Assembly: GCA_024704765.1 (NCBI GenBank)
Contig: JAKMXF010000026.1
Location: 22,655 to 86,654 of the forward strand
DNA: 64,000 bases
Reading direction: 5' to 3'
Source of the DNA: Oopsacas minuta
Lineage: Eukaryota; Porifera; Hexactinellida; Lyssacinosida; Leucopsacidae
The notes beneath the pieces were generated by a model. The model was not told the DNA's origin. It was given only the letters and a program-made list of their open reading frames with translations, and ran no database searches. Positions 32,892 through 44,614 of the stretch are shown piece by piece. Every line of letters begins with the position of its first letter. Positions within the stretch are counted from its first letter, which is position 1. A program made the position numbers and the translations under genes.

Positions 32892-33969
32892 CAGATCTGA
32901 TCCGCCTTAATTCAACAATTGTTCTACGAAAGCCAGATAATGTTGTTATTCTGTCAGATCTGGCATGATCCTCAACTGAGGTGTGACTTTGTAAACCTTC
33001 AGTCTCCTCAGCGAAAACATTTTCTGTATTTTCACCAATAAATTGAGGGAATTGAAGGTTGGAAGACGCTACTCGAAATTTGGGATATCAGAGGTAATTC
33101 GTGCAACGGCAATTTTGATCCTATTAATAGTGAGTATTAGTCATTCCGCTTCTTTTTTTGATTATTTATCGCCGGAAGAATTTTTGTCTTTGAGATAATT
33201 TTTTTCAATACTTACAGCTGAGCGGTTGGGAATTTTTGCACATCGCTTGTTTCACATTTACGCCAATAGTATTGTTACTGCTGTTACTGCTGCTGTTATT
33301 GTTGTAATTCAAATGGGCTTGATTTGATCTAGGGACAGTTGTATCTAATATGATGCGCTAATGCTTTGGTAAGGACCCCAGCTGTTTGGCTTGCTTTTGG
33401 CTCTCAAAACTCATTTTGAGGGAATTTTGAAAATCTTGCCCACCCGTGATTGTGAGGCTGGCTACGCCACTGTTAACAATAGTTATTCATAATCCCTCGA
33501 AATCGTCAATTTTGATTACTTGACACATGTTAAAAAGGGCAAGAAACAGAGAGACCAAATAACCTCAAAGAGAATGCATCAAACCCGCACATTTTTATAT
33601 GATCAAGGTAGCTAAAAACCAGATACGCGAAATACATAGATATTTTTATTTAAATAGTATTATGGAGAAACAAGCAATTGCAAGGTAGCAAAAATATCTG
33701 GGAGGCAAAAACAATTTAAACTGTAATGCACAACTAGCAACTATAGTAGGATGTCGATTAATTGCCAATTATCAGAAATTTGAACTTGCCCAAATGGGAA
33801 AGTTCTTATTGAGCTGGAACTATTTGCATCATTTTTAGATTTCCTCCTAGCTCATAATGATATACCTAACTAAGTAAACCCCTGAATTTCAGACCCTGAT
33901 TTCATTTTATATCCACAAGTTCGCGTCGTAACAAGCGGTTATTTTTTACTCTACTTTCTGACCTTTTAG
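32892..33969. other. DIP2 intron 2, last part
   Basis: A short GCTGTTACTGCTGCTGTTA-like trinucleotide run lies at about 33270-33305. Nothing else is recognised before the exon 3 acceptor. Confidence 0.4.
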
Positions 33970-34329
33970 GTAAACCTCGGAGTTGACCTCTTAAGAAATT
34001 ATCCAAGCACTAAAACAAGCACTGGTGGAGTTTCCGATAAAATCCAAGCTCTACTCACTACTCTATCCCGCCCTAATAAGGAACATCCTTCTGATAGCGA
34101 AATCATTAATTATGATGATACAAAAAATGACACATCTTCGCCTCGACCAGTTGGAACCCTAATGCAACCAGCTGTTGGACCAGTTCCTGAACTCTCTGGG
34201 CAAGCTCCCTCTCTTGATGAGCAAATTTCTAAGCATGCCCATTCTCTTAAGAAAGTGACAGCTATTACTTGTTTAGATCTTCATGCCAAGCCTAGTTATT
34301 CATTAACTTATGAGAAATTGTTCCAGAAG
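33970..34329 (+). CDS. DIP2: DIP2 coding exon 3
   Basis: The acceptor CCTTTTAG precedes 33970. There are exactly 120 codons in phase 0, and the donor is AAG|GTTGGT. The segment SDKIQALLTTLSRPNK corresponds to the conserved SSKIQQLLNTLKRPKR block of DIP2. The end, ITCLDLHAKPSYSLTYEKL, matches the conserved lead-in to the first adenylate-forming domain. Confidence 0.9.
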
Positions 34330-34919
34330 GTTGGTTTTTCTTTTAGTTGATTTGTTTATTTGTAGATGAGATCAACAGGCTATTTAAATATGTTCTTAAT
34401 AATAATGAAACTGGATAATATTTCACCTTATCTGCTGAAATGTTTATTCCTAGTGCGCCGCAGTGCTTTTTGAAGTCTAGCAAAGGGCCCTCTAAAGTAC
34501 CCAATATCATTACATTTGGGGTGAAGTAACTCTAAATGTTGGCAGGGCAAAGCAAATCCTTAAAAATAATAATACTAGAGAGCTTCCCTACGAGGTCTCT
34601 ACGCGACAACTTTATCCTAGGGACTTCGTGCCTCTGATTGACCTCATTCATTTAACTGTTAATTTTTCTTAATGTTTTTGCTCGCTGTGCGACGCTTTAT
34701 AGGCACTACATTTCTCGAATTCAACAAGGAGAAAATGTTTGAATTTATTATCCATGGTCCATCAAGAATTATTATCGCCTCCTGTCGTGACACTAAAGCA
34801 GGTAAACAGCTTTTTGTCATAAATACCACGCTACGTGCAGTGATTATTGGGTATCCAATTATCAAAAAATTGGAATCTTGTGAAATATATTTTTGAATTA
34901 GAATGATGATGGTGATCAT
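34330..34919. other. DIP2 intron 3, first part
   Basis: No gene. About 34700-34770 has a short resemblance to family A (ATTATCCATGGTCCAT). Confidence 0.3.
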
Positions 34920-35520
34920 GTAATAATCCCATGATGAGTATCAGTTGGTCTAATTCATGACACGGGAATGCTGAATATTGACGACATAATGTACATGCGG
35001 ATTACCAAAACCATTTTGTTGTCAGATTACCAACAATACAAATTCAATTGTTGATATTCTGAGAGATTTGTGTTGTCAAATTACTGAAACAATTACGATA
35101 GTTTTTGGTAATTTTGGTTTGCATTAGCGTCATTCCTTTTTCGGAATGTTTCGGACTTCTTGGCTATCGGGTTGTTGCGAGATGTATTTTGGAGCGTTAT
35201 TGAATTGTGGATTTTGCAATAATCCACTTATTTCCAACTATACACATAATTGCAAGTCAGTTTTGAGAATTTCAAATGATTTTCATACTGTTTTCCATTC
35301 TGATACCAATATTCTAGCAATTGCCACTTCTGCTACATGTGGCACAAATATTACAATCTAATATGTCAACGAGATATGCTCTGCACAATTCGATTTTCAT
35401 ACTGAGGTAATACAGACCTGTAAAATTCAAATAGCTATCAGAATTGTTTCACCATATTGAGTTTTGTGCAATTAGTAGCAAGACTCAAATGAGATGAAAC
35501 AATTCTATTGGATATAACGT
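34920..35520. repeat. Dispersed repeat family D, copy 1
   Basis: About 35280-35460 (ACTGTTTTCCATTCTG, then CAATATTCTAG, TAATACAGACC and ATCAGAATTGTT) matches the reverse complement of about 58020-58250. Class unknown. Confidence 0.5.
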
Positions 35521-35529
35521 AATTGACAT

Positions 35530-35794
35530 CATTTTGGATAAAATGTCATTGTCATCTTATGGATTCGTCATGATTTTGGCTAAATACTAACTGATCATGT
35601 GATTATTACGTCATCATCCATGTACAAAATTATTATGATCCCGAATTTCGATATATTTGAGAATTTCATAATACTTGAAGCACAAAGTGCTCATATTACT
35701 AACCAAAAGCCACACAGAAGCTCTAATATTACCACATAACGTCATTAAATGGAATTTGGAGAGACCATGGATTATAAAAATTTAAACTTTCATC
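35530..35794. repeat. Dispersed repeat family A copy
   Basis: It contains ACTGATCATGTGATTATTACGT, ACCAAAAGCCACAC and GAGACCATGGATTATAAAAA. Related copies occur at 8430-8560, 12090-12450, 17500-17880, 19310-19700, 46930-47400 and 50270-50520. Confidence 0.5.
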
Positions 35795-35802
35795 AAATAA
35801 TT

Positions 35803-36461
35803 GAATCTGTATATTTTGATCAAGTTTTCATATGTCGAACTTTGATCGACTGACGAAAAGGCAAGTTTTGATCAAAGTTCTAATGAAATGTTTTAAGTCG
35901 AACTTTGAGAGAAAAATTTTCGAATCTTGATCAAAAGAGGACTTTAATCGAAAAGTGAGAACTTTGATCGAAAAACGGGAACTTTGATACAAAATGGAGA
36001 TAATATAACAAAAGAATCCAATGATCCGTCATTTTGAAACTTTTCTAATATTCAATCCAACAAAACTCCATCCAATCATAAAATTAGCAAAAATTCCACA
36101 CTCCCGTCCCTTTGTAGCTCATAACGAACACAAATACAAACTCCCAGAGCCATAAGGTACAACTAAATCCCTAATTCCATCCCAATGGTAGTCGTTTCTA
36201 ATTAATAAAATAAAAAGTGCTAGCCCGTCCTAGATTGAAATCAGTCGAGTCCGGTGCATTGTGGCATTACATGGGGTTCAGGGGGGTGCCCCCCTGAATA
36301 CTTTGGTGTCATGGAGCAGGACAATTTTTCGATCAAAGTACGACTGAAGACATTTTAGTGGAACTTTGATCAAAATTGACCATTTTCATCATTCGATCAA
36401 TGTTCGACATAAGAAAATTTGATCAAAGTTCTACAAAAATTTGATCAAAATATTCAGATGC
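35803..36461. mobile_element. MITE with 8-bp target duplication (hAT-like)
   Basis: This 659-bp element is flanked on both sides by AAATAATT (35795-35802 and 36462-36469). The ends are GAATCTGTATATTTTGATCA and, inverted, GCATCTGAATATTTTGATCA; the inverted arms extend about 150 bp. Variants of AACTTTGATC(A/G)AAA recur a dozen or more times along both arms. It has no coding capacity. An 8-bp duplication suits hAT or P superfamily mobilisation. Confidence 0.8.
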
Positions 36462-36469
36462 AAATAATT

Positions 36470-36660
36470 AATTTCGAGGCACAAATATATCCCGTCGCTT
36501 GGCGACCCAAAAGCATTTCCAATTTTTGCTGTTTCACACTTATACTTTAACAAGACACAAAGCTCAAAGATAGGTATGCCCTTAGCGACCTAGCAAGCGA
36601 AGCGCGCTAGTAAATAAATATCTACAGATTGATTGCGTTTTAATATTATAGATCAGCGGT
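36470..36660. repeat. Helitron-like terminal segment (tentative)
   Basis: It carries TTCGAGGCACAAATATA, GTCGCTTGGCGACC and AGCGAAGCGCGCTAGT, the same 3'-type signature as 17940-17989. It then abuts, on the minus strand from about 36657, a TCTATAATATTAAAACGC start like that at 46549. Confidence 0.35.
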
Positions 36661-37300
36661 GGACACACCTTTTTTCTCCAAGCTAATTTTCGCCTTGAAA
36701 ATTCGCGCCAGCCACTGTAATAGTAATCTTTCTATCTTTCTATCATCTATCTATCTAATAACGTTTGAGAATGGCAGTGATGACCTCCGTAAGGACCTGA
36801 TTGGTATGCTCAACTTCGTGGAACCTCACAATGAGTCCTGTGTACTATACACAAGGCTTTCCACATCGCGGTTACCATCCTAGTAAGCTCAGCCCAGGGC
36901 AAACGCACGTTCAGCTCAATTAAACGTATGAAGACGTTCTAAGCTCAACTATGGGTAATAGCCTCCCTCGATATCAGCGTTCTCAACGTCAACGCACAAA
37001 TGCTGGAACGCTAAGACCAAGAAGCCGTTGTGAACCGTTTCGCAGTGACACCCCTCCACATCCTCGTCTAGAAAATGAGTTTGTAATAGTTTGAAAGTAT
37101 CAGATTAGGATATTGCACATAATTTGCATAAAAAGTAAACGATATGAATGATTTTGCTAAATAATGGGGGTTTTACTAGGTTACGGGTTCGCCCCACTGG
37201 AAAGCGGTCCGCCCCTCATTCACCCCACCTGGGTTCAGAGGCTAGCCGCCCCTGGATCTCTCCTACGACAATGACCTCAATCCTGAATATTCCCATATAA
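36661..37300. other. DIP2 intron 3; no gene seen
   Basis: A GC-richer patch at 36770-37060 has no recognised coding frame, and a short CTAT-rich run lies at 36730-36760. Confidence 0.35.
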
Positions 37301-37309
37301 GGCATTATT

Positions 37310-37740
37310 GGTGACTGTGCAATAATTCTGTAGATATCATATCAAAATGTATGGTACATCATATGATAGGCATTATATAGAGAAGGCTATGCCATAGCCT
37401 TCTCTGTATAAGGCCTACCCTCAACCTCGAATTTTGGACTAGGGATATAGTAGTATTTTGAATGGATTCATATCGCACAAACAGTACTTTAATTCTCATG
37501 TAAATGTATTACAGATATGTAGAATGTCATGTCTGCAAAACAAAAAACAAAAGTTTTTCATAATCCGCCACTTTCTTTGCTTAGTAAGCATTATTTGGTA
37601 ATAGGACGGTAAATATTACATCTTTGATTTCAAAGTTATTATACGATATGATGCAAAGATACTTTTGTAAAAGATAACTCAAGAAATTGGTAACTTTATC
37701 ATGACAATGTTTTATATGTTTTACAAAAGCATCTTTCCAT
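37310..37740. repeat. Dispersed repeat family B, copy 3 (partial)
   Basis: It shares ATATCATATCAAAATGTAT and TTTGCTTAGTAAGCATT with the other family B copies. A perfect palindrome AGAGAAGGCTATG-C-CATAGCCTTCTCT lies at 37379-37405, probably a junction of inverted ends. Confidence 0.4.
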
Positions 37741-37991
37741 CATTTCGCACATCATCCTCTTTGTATTTCGAAAATTCACAGTATTCCACACTGCTTAGCC
37801 AGCAATTGTAGATGTTGGATGGTTGACTTTTGAATTACAGGTCCCCTCAATATGTCAAATGTACTGACTTCACTATCTTGACCAAATGCTAACTCACCAT
37901 TAAAATATTAATTCATCATGACGTTACAAAATTTGGAAATTTTTGATTTCGACATGATGATTAGACATTTATCAAGGCATATAGTGCCGAG

Positions 37992-38476
37992 ATTAGGGAT
38001 TCCAATCCCTGGTTGAGCATGCTTAATTGATTCATTAAAATTGCTTCTATATGTATATAGCTTATACTAATACTATGATTGATGGATTATTCTTTGTTAT
38101 AGTTACAACTCATTTGCTTGCTTTCGGTTGCACGGCGGTTATTGAGTATATATTCACGTTCTTCGATACTGAATTTAATGGAAAATGAATGAGAATAATA
38201 ATGAAAGTAGGATAGAATGATAATATCGCTTCAGTTAAGAATGTGCTGCGTAGTATACTTTATGTGTATGTATTGGTAATATTATATTATGTAGTATTAC
38301 GAACATCAGATTGCCATTATTACATACAATTTCTGCAGCTTGCTAATTAAGTAGACGTGATATAATTCAATGGAAGCCATTTTTGGGCTGTGATCAATTA
38401 GTTTGAGAATCCCGGGATTGGAATACTTAACCCCGAGCTTGAATCCGGTTGAATAAGTTCCGGGATCCCTAATTCC
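37992..38476. mobile_element. Small hAT-like MITE (tentative)
   Basis: The left end TTAGGGATTCCAATCCC and the right end reading, inverted, TTAGGGATCCCGG suggest worn terminal inverted repeats about 0.48 kb apart. No clean target duplication was found. Confidence 0.3.
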
Positions 38477-39176
38477 TGTGGGTTGGGGAGGAAGAGAGTG
38501 ATGGGAGAGAACATCCCATCGAGTTATAAGAACATTTAGAATATAGCATGGATTTCTAAACTACCTGGACAGTCCACAGTGTGCCGATATGGCGTATATC
38601 TGCATATAGTACAGATTTGTAGAATATAGATTATCACCTCCTGAATTAAAGAGAAAAACAAATGGGATTCGCTAATACAATCCTATTAGAACATCCAAAA
38701 TCTAATCCCAAAATATCTCTTATACAGTGCAAGGTAATCAAAATGCATTATTTGTAGATACAAACAACACCCAAATTTCCCAAATCTAAGGTGAAAACAC
38801 TCTAGACCCATAGGAAGTACACTTATCGGAAATCTTACCCGAAAATCTGTCATTGAGTATCTGTACTTTGGGATAATCGAATTTCGCACCCCTAAACCCT
38901 TATTGAATTCCAATGAAATTATATCCTGAATATTTAGGATATAATTAACATAAAAATTGGTGAGCAAAGTGTTTTTTCCATTTTTAAGGTGCAACTGATT
39001 CACCCTATTATTTATAGATTAATTGCGTTTTATAGTACATACGAGCCGCTATGCTTGCTCGTCCTGCGCAGCTTGCGGACACTTTGTGTTCGCATAAGAC
39101 TCAGCAATTTGTGCCTCGAATTTAGTGAAGTATGAAATTTCAAAATGAATTCATAAATAATTGTTTACATTTAAAT
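38477..39176. other. DIP2 intron 3; no gene seen
   Basis: At 39015-39120 there is a Helitron-like fragment (ATTAATTGCGTTTTATAG, then TTTGTGCCTCGAA). The rest is unassigned. Confidence 0.3.
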
Positions 39177-39183
39177 GTACAGC

Positions 39184-39253
39184 CATAGCATTCTATATAC
39201 TAAGGCAATGGCACTCTATTGAAATTTTGGACCATGGATTGTCATTACCATCG
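39184..39253 (+). repeat. P element left 70-bp inverted repeat
   Basis: It matches 43051-43120 inverted with one mismatch, well above the 31 bp of the Drosophila P element. Confidence 0.92.
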
Positions 39254-39601
39254 ACTTTCAAAGTATAATGTATTATCTATAGTTGTGATTCTACTGCTTC
39301 TAGTTAATTATTAATCATCAGATTAAATGATTTACCACACCCGGCCTGATTAATTCAATATTAGAAGATTCAAAATCAACATAATAGATTTTAATAAGTC
39401 AAACCATATATTTAACAGTACAATACGTATATGTAGTATACAATAAATAACATAATACATTCTCTTAGTAGTAGTAACAGTAATATATTATACTATCATA
39501 AACGTCCAGCTGAACATAACAAATCGAATAACAATACAATAGCTTCAGTCTTCTACACAAAATTCTAACAGTAAAATGATCTAAAAATGAACAAAGAAAA
39601 A

Positions 39602-42600
39602 TTATTTGTATATTTTAAGCTTAGTATTATCCCTATTTAAAACCATAAAATTGTAATTGCAGACTCTCTTCAACAAGATGATATTTGACCATGTAACACA
39701 CAATTTCTTCAATATGTCCCGATTCCAAACGCCACAGGAGCAACAATCATTCCAAACATCAGTATATTTCTCTGAAATGATTGTAATAGAAATGAGTACC
39801 AACAAACTACGGGACTGTGCAGAATAGAATTTCTTGCTGAGGGAATCACAGTTATCTATCATCAGAAAGGCTTTATACAAGATAGTAACAGACTTTACTA
39901 CACAAGAAGAAGGATATTTAAGAGAACCTCGATCTACTAAATTAATCAAAGTATATTGAGAACCAACGTCATTATTAACTTCTAGGAGTCTATCTGTTGT
40001 TAAAAGATCGTGACAACATTGACAAGTATTTTACTTTTTTATGAAAGAGAAGGCTGCATATCCTGCTATATAGATGAGGCATTCAATCTGAGAAACTTCT
40101 AATTCAATGAGCGAGATATCATTCAATATAGTCATATAAGGTTCTATATTGAGTTGCTTTTCATCACTTATAAACTCACAATCGTCTGCGAATTGCCTAA
40201 GGTATTCTTTTAGTGAAACGTTATCTGCCAAACCATATTTTATATCAAAAACTTTTAAAAGGTTGGAAAGTTGGAGTCTCGTTCGCTTTCTAAAACTTGG
40301 TTAAAAGATATTTGATAGTGAGACCCTGACATTTGTCTGTTTAATCCAAAATGGTGTTCTAAAGCATCATTTTGTATTCTCGCAGTAAGAAGATATTGGT
40401 ACCCACAATTTTCAGTTAGTTGTTTGACTAGTAGTGGTAATGCCTCACATGTATGTCTAGAGCTGGTAAAGGTTTGTGGCGTTAATTTTCCGGACAAAAT
40501 GGTAGATAACCCAACTATCCAACCAGGAGACCACGTTGTTCAAAAAGAGCAACCGAAAATCGTCTGGGTATATTGGGGCTGAAAATTCATCATTAAAACG
40601 TATATTTTTCCCAACCCAGTTCACATTGAATATTTTCCATATCCGGTTAATAAGATCAAGAAAATCTACTGTTTGATTGATGTGTTTGGTGTCATTTTCG
40701 ATTTTCCACGCTAATAGGCCAGCAGATGTTGTCTCATGAAAAATTTTCAATGCAAAACTGACATTTTTCCGTTCTAAGCTTAAGGGCCAACAAGCTTTCG
40801 CTGTTAATTTTGGTGCTCGTTTCAATAAATTACATCTATCCGATCTAAACAAATCTCGTATATCTTGAAATCGAGCGTAACAAATATCTGGATGTACAGA
40901 TTTAGAGGTCAAATTGGCAGTAGAAATGCTGGCTCTAGGGATGGAGAGGTAAAAATTTTTGTTAGTGTCAATGATGTTTTGAATACTTACTAGACATTCG
41001 TCGAACTTCGGAAAAATGAAAGTGTTGTCAATATTTTTGAGATTCAACCAATTATTTCGGATGCACTTAATGATATGAACACTATCAAAAAGCAAAATTA
41101 AATTTCTATGTGGGTTGCAGGGGTGTTGTACTTTTGGCTCCAGTTTCGAACTAGTTGAAAACAATTTGTATAAACGAACGTTCAGTGGATAGTTGTCAGT
41201 ACAAACAGCTTCTACAAATAGACCGCAAGCTTCGATATCACAGATAGTAGACCTGACAATAGGATACAATGATTCAGCAGAAGAAGAACCCAAAGGAATC
41301 AACCGAACAATGGTAGAAAACTTGACCGATAGGCTAGAAACCATCATGGAGAAAACTGTGGTATATGGATCATTAGGATTGTCAATCGACCCAATTACTC
41401 TCCCTCCCTTATATGATGCATCACCACGGATATGTACCTCATCCATTTGAAGAATAACATGGCGTTCTAAATTATTGAATGTAGTGGCAACTTCCCTGAG
41501 AATTTTTGTATAATCACTCTCTAAGCCAATACTATTTTTTACTTTCAACAAATTACGCTCATGAGGAAAAGTTAAGCAATTAGAGCCCTGAATGAGACGG
41601 TAACAAGCTGGGGAAATGCCGTGAATTTTTAAACAAAAGACCAGAGTGATGATGTTATAACGTCGAGCATGTTTATCAATGATTAGATATTTCAACTGAT
41701 CGAGCAAAAAAGTAAGATGCATTCGTAAAGAAGCCTCAGCGATTTCGAAATATAATTTGGAATCAGTGTGCTCTAATGTATCAATAGCTTGACCAAGACT
41801 ATGAATAGAGTTCTCCACATGTTGTATCAGAGATGTCGCAGAGGTATTTGTATTAGTACTTGGAGATATTTCAAATAAATCAACTTCATGTATAATGTTT
41901 TCTAATAACCTGATATCATTTATTGAGGATGACGAGAGCTGAATTTTGTTCTTTTCTTTATAAAAAGACTTACAAAATAAACTTTCATCGACAATTATAT
42001 ATCGTTCAATAGTGGAAACTTCGTCACAAAATTGAATCTTAAGAAATAGTATGTTAGAAGAATCAGGGCGATGGAAAAGCCAACCGTTTGGGAGTTCGAT
42101 CATGTGCAACTTAGATATAATACAACTAAGACTCGAAATCCTGAACTTAGCTTCTGTCTCTTGAAATTCTGTTCGACTTTTCTTGTATACATCCTGCATC
42201 CTCTTCTCCTCTTTATCGTCTAGAGATAGCCTTTGGGTTTTAGCAACTGCATCTGTGAAATAAGTTGGACAATTTGGAAAGATACTAGGAACTGCAAATT
42301 TCTTAGAACAACTTTTTTCCTGGGCATCTTGATCATCTCAACTCCGTTATAATATTTAATATTCCTCTCGATATCTTCACGGAAATGATGTATACAGACC
42401 TATAAAGATAGAAATAATTATACTATATCACAGACAAATTTCTATAGCAACTTACCAAAAATCGTTTATTCTCCTCATAGTCTCCTTTCGGTCGAGGGAT
42501 CGCTCGAAACCACTTTTCACGAGTTTCAACATCAGTAGGAAAGGAAAAAGTAGGCACATATGAATCACCTTGACTGTGATAATTCGACTTACAACCAGGT

Positions 42601-42614
42601 ACTAGGCATGTCAT
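39602..42614 (-). pseudogene. P-element transposase with THAP domain, lightly damaged
   Basis: Exon 1 (42614-42456) starts MTCLVPGCKSN with the first two Cys of a C2CH THAP zinc finger. A 56-bp GTAAGT...AG intron (42455-42400) splits the domain. Exon 2 resumes VCIHHFREDIERN with the last Cys and His. The long frame to 40457 then holds the P transposase core: LQMDEVHIRGDASYKGG, CTDNYPLNVRLYKLF and LLFDSVHIIKCIRNNW, which carry the expected acidic positions. After a frameshift near 40495, LTARIQNDALEHHFGLNRQM follows; another frameshift near 40255 gives KYGLADNVSLKEYL; a TAA near 40031 interrupts; and the C-terminus LINLVDRGSLKYPSS runs to 39602. So two frameshifts and one stop disable an otherwise full-length gene of THAP9/P type. 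It lies antisense in DIP2 intron 3. Confidence 0.9.
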
Positions 42615-43050
42615 GTTGAATATGTGATGATGCGATACAAATATTGCAGTAATTGGAAGAAACGAAAATATTTACAATAATTATTATATATTATCAACAT
42701 TGAATACAAAATTTATGGGTGGGTAAAATATTTTTCATATTAAGACGTTTAAGACACAAAAATTCAAAAGTAATCACAAATATTGACGCTAATACATAGT
42801 TTGCATGTTGCTACATAAGATCTCTATCCTCATAATGAATTATACATATTCTTAGAGCACTATAGGCGATTAATTCGCGCGAACAATACGACTGAATTGG
42901 ATACTCAAACATGTGCAAAACTGAAGTTTTATAAATCAGGCAAAATTATACCAAAATATGTTCTAAGGAGTAAGCAGTTGTTGGATACACATAAATGTTA
43001 AAATCACTTTGATATATTAAGAAATACAAAAGTTATGATGTAAAGTAGTC

Positions 43051-43120
43051 CGATGGTAATGACAATCCATGGTCCAAAATTTCGATAGAGTGCCATTGCC
43101 TTAGTATATAGAATGCTATG
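43051..43120 (-). repeat. P element right 70-bp inverted repeat
   Basis: Inverted partner of 39184-39253; GTACAGCC follows immediately. Confidence 0.92.
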
Positions 43121-43123
43121 GTA

Positions 43124-43980
43124 CAGCCAAGGGACAAAAGTATTCGACCACACAAATATATTGTCATAAATTGTATACTCTTTCCCGCTCTTATGTATTG
43201 TGTAGTCTATATTCGTAGCTGCAATCTAGTAATTTGCATAGAATAACATATGTTTTTCAAGAATTTCAAAAAAATATTCTCGATTTACACTTTCTGAATG
43301 TGTTAATTATTCATAATCATTAGATAATTATTGAAAGCCAAAATATGTGGTAATTCAAAACCTATTAAGAATCTATAATTTCTGACTTGATATTTGAATT
43401 CTACGTAGGCGAGTTACCCCAGATTAAAAATTTCAATGAGATTGAACTATTTTTGCCCAAGGTGGCACAAGTGGCCGCTACCAAGAGATTATTTTGTAAT
43501 TCAAGGGTTAACACAGTCATATCATTCGAAAATATTACTTTGACTTATTCTCCTAACCCTAGGCGATTTCCTTGTAGTGGCGTTTTTCCTGCTACCTGTG
43601 CCACTTTTTGTAAAAAGTGGGACAAATTAAAATTCTTCTATAACTTTGGTAAAAATTGTTCAATCCGGTTGGAAATTTCAATCTAGGGTAACTCGCCTAC
43701 GTAGAATTCAAATATCAGGTCAGAAATTATAGATTCATAATAGGTTTTGAATTACCACATATTTTGACTATCAATAATTATCTAATGATTATGAATAATT
43801 AACACATTCAAAAAGTGTAAATCGAGAATATTTTTTGAAATTCTTGAAAAACATATGTTATTCTATGCAAATTACTAGATTGCAGCTACGAACATAGACT
43901 ACACAATACATAGGAGCGGGAAAGAGTATACAATTTATGACAATATATTTCTGTGGTCGAATACTTTTGTCCCTTGACTG
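43124..43980. mobile_element. Palindromic Tc1/mariner-type MITE, copy 2
   Basis: This 857-bp element is flanked by TA at 43122-43123 and 43981-43982. It is highly similar over its length to 29310-30205, including the near-complete palindrome and the ACAAAAGTATTCGA ends. Its left end was interrupted by the P element insertion. Confidence 0.85.
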
Positions 43981-44319
43981 TACATACGAAAAACTTGATC
44001 AGGCGAAATTCGGATTTAGTGTACTTAAGTACAAGTGTGAAAATTGGATAACAAAGTGTGAAAATCGGATTCAGCATGTTCGATATATTTAGTGAAGTTT
44101 TATTGTATTCTATTTCCTTAATAAACACAATAAATATATTTATGCGACAATTTCAAAATTGCATACCGTAAATCCTTTCCTTTACAGCAGACAAGAAACA
44201 GAAAACATTTGGGATTTAATAATATAGGTTAGCCCATTTGGTGGATCTTTTATTCGCCAGTGGATGCATTCTGAATGACTTTCTTCATTTATATTTTTTA
44301 ATTCCAATTCATTTTTTAG

Positions 44320-44614
44320 ATATGTCGAGTGGGATTTACTTTACTTCATAAGACTAGTGGTTTGAATGAAGGTGACAGAGTTGCTCTTGTTTTTTCAACA
44401 GGGGAACCTATCAATGTGGCAGCTGCTCTATATGGTTGTCTCTCTGTTAACATTCTTCCGTTGATGGTAGATCCTCCTATTTATAGGGATGGCCCTGGTG
44501 TAAGTCAAGTCGGTTTCTTGTTGGGAAGTCTCGGGGTCTCCCACGCAGTGACATCTGAGACCACTTTTCGAGCTTTACCTCGTGATGACTCTGGGCACTT
44601 ATACATTTTTAAAG
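44320..44614 (+). CDS. DIP2: DIP2 coding exon 4 (first adenylate-forming domain)
   Basis: The acceptor ATTTTTTAG precedes 44320, and the exon reads ICRVGFTLLHK in phase 0. GDRVALVFSTGEPINVAAALYGCL and QVGFLLGSLGVSHAVTSE match the DIP2 blocks GDRVALV...AAFYGCL and QQIGFLLGSCGV. The donor after the Lys codon plus one base is G|GTATTG (phase 1). The exon encodes the N-terminal lobe of the first AMP-binding-like domain. Confidence 0.93.

Larger units (their letters stand above)
39184..43120 (-). mobile_element. P element, nearly complete (3.9 kb)
   Basis: The terminal inverted repeats are 70 bp with one mismatch (39184-39253 and 43051-43120), starting CATAGCATTCTATATACTAA. Direct repeats GTACAGC(C) flank it at 39177-39184 and 43121-43128, the 7-8 bp duplication expected of P elements. 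It encodes a THAP-domain P transposase on the minus strand. The right copy of the target duplication overlaps the first bases of a palindromic MITE (43124-43980), so the P element inserted into the MITE end and is the younger of the two. Confidence 0.9.
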
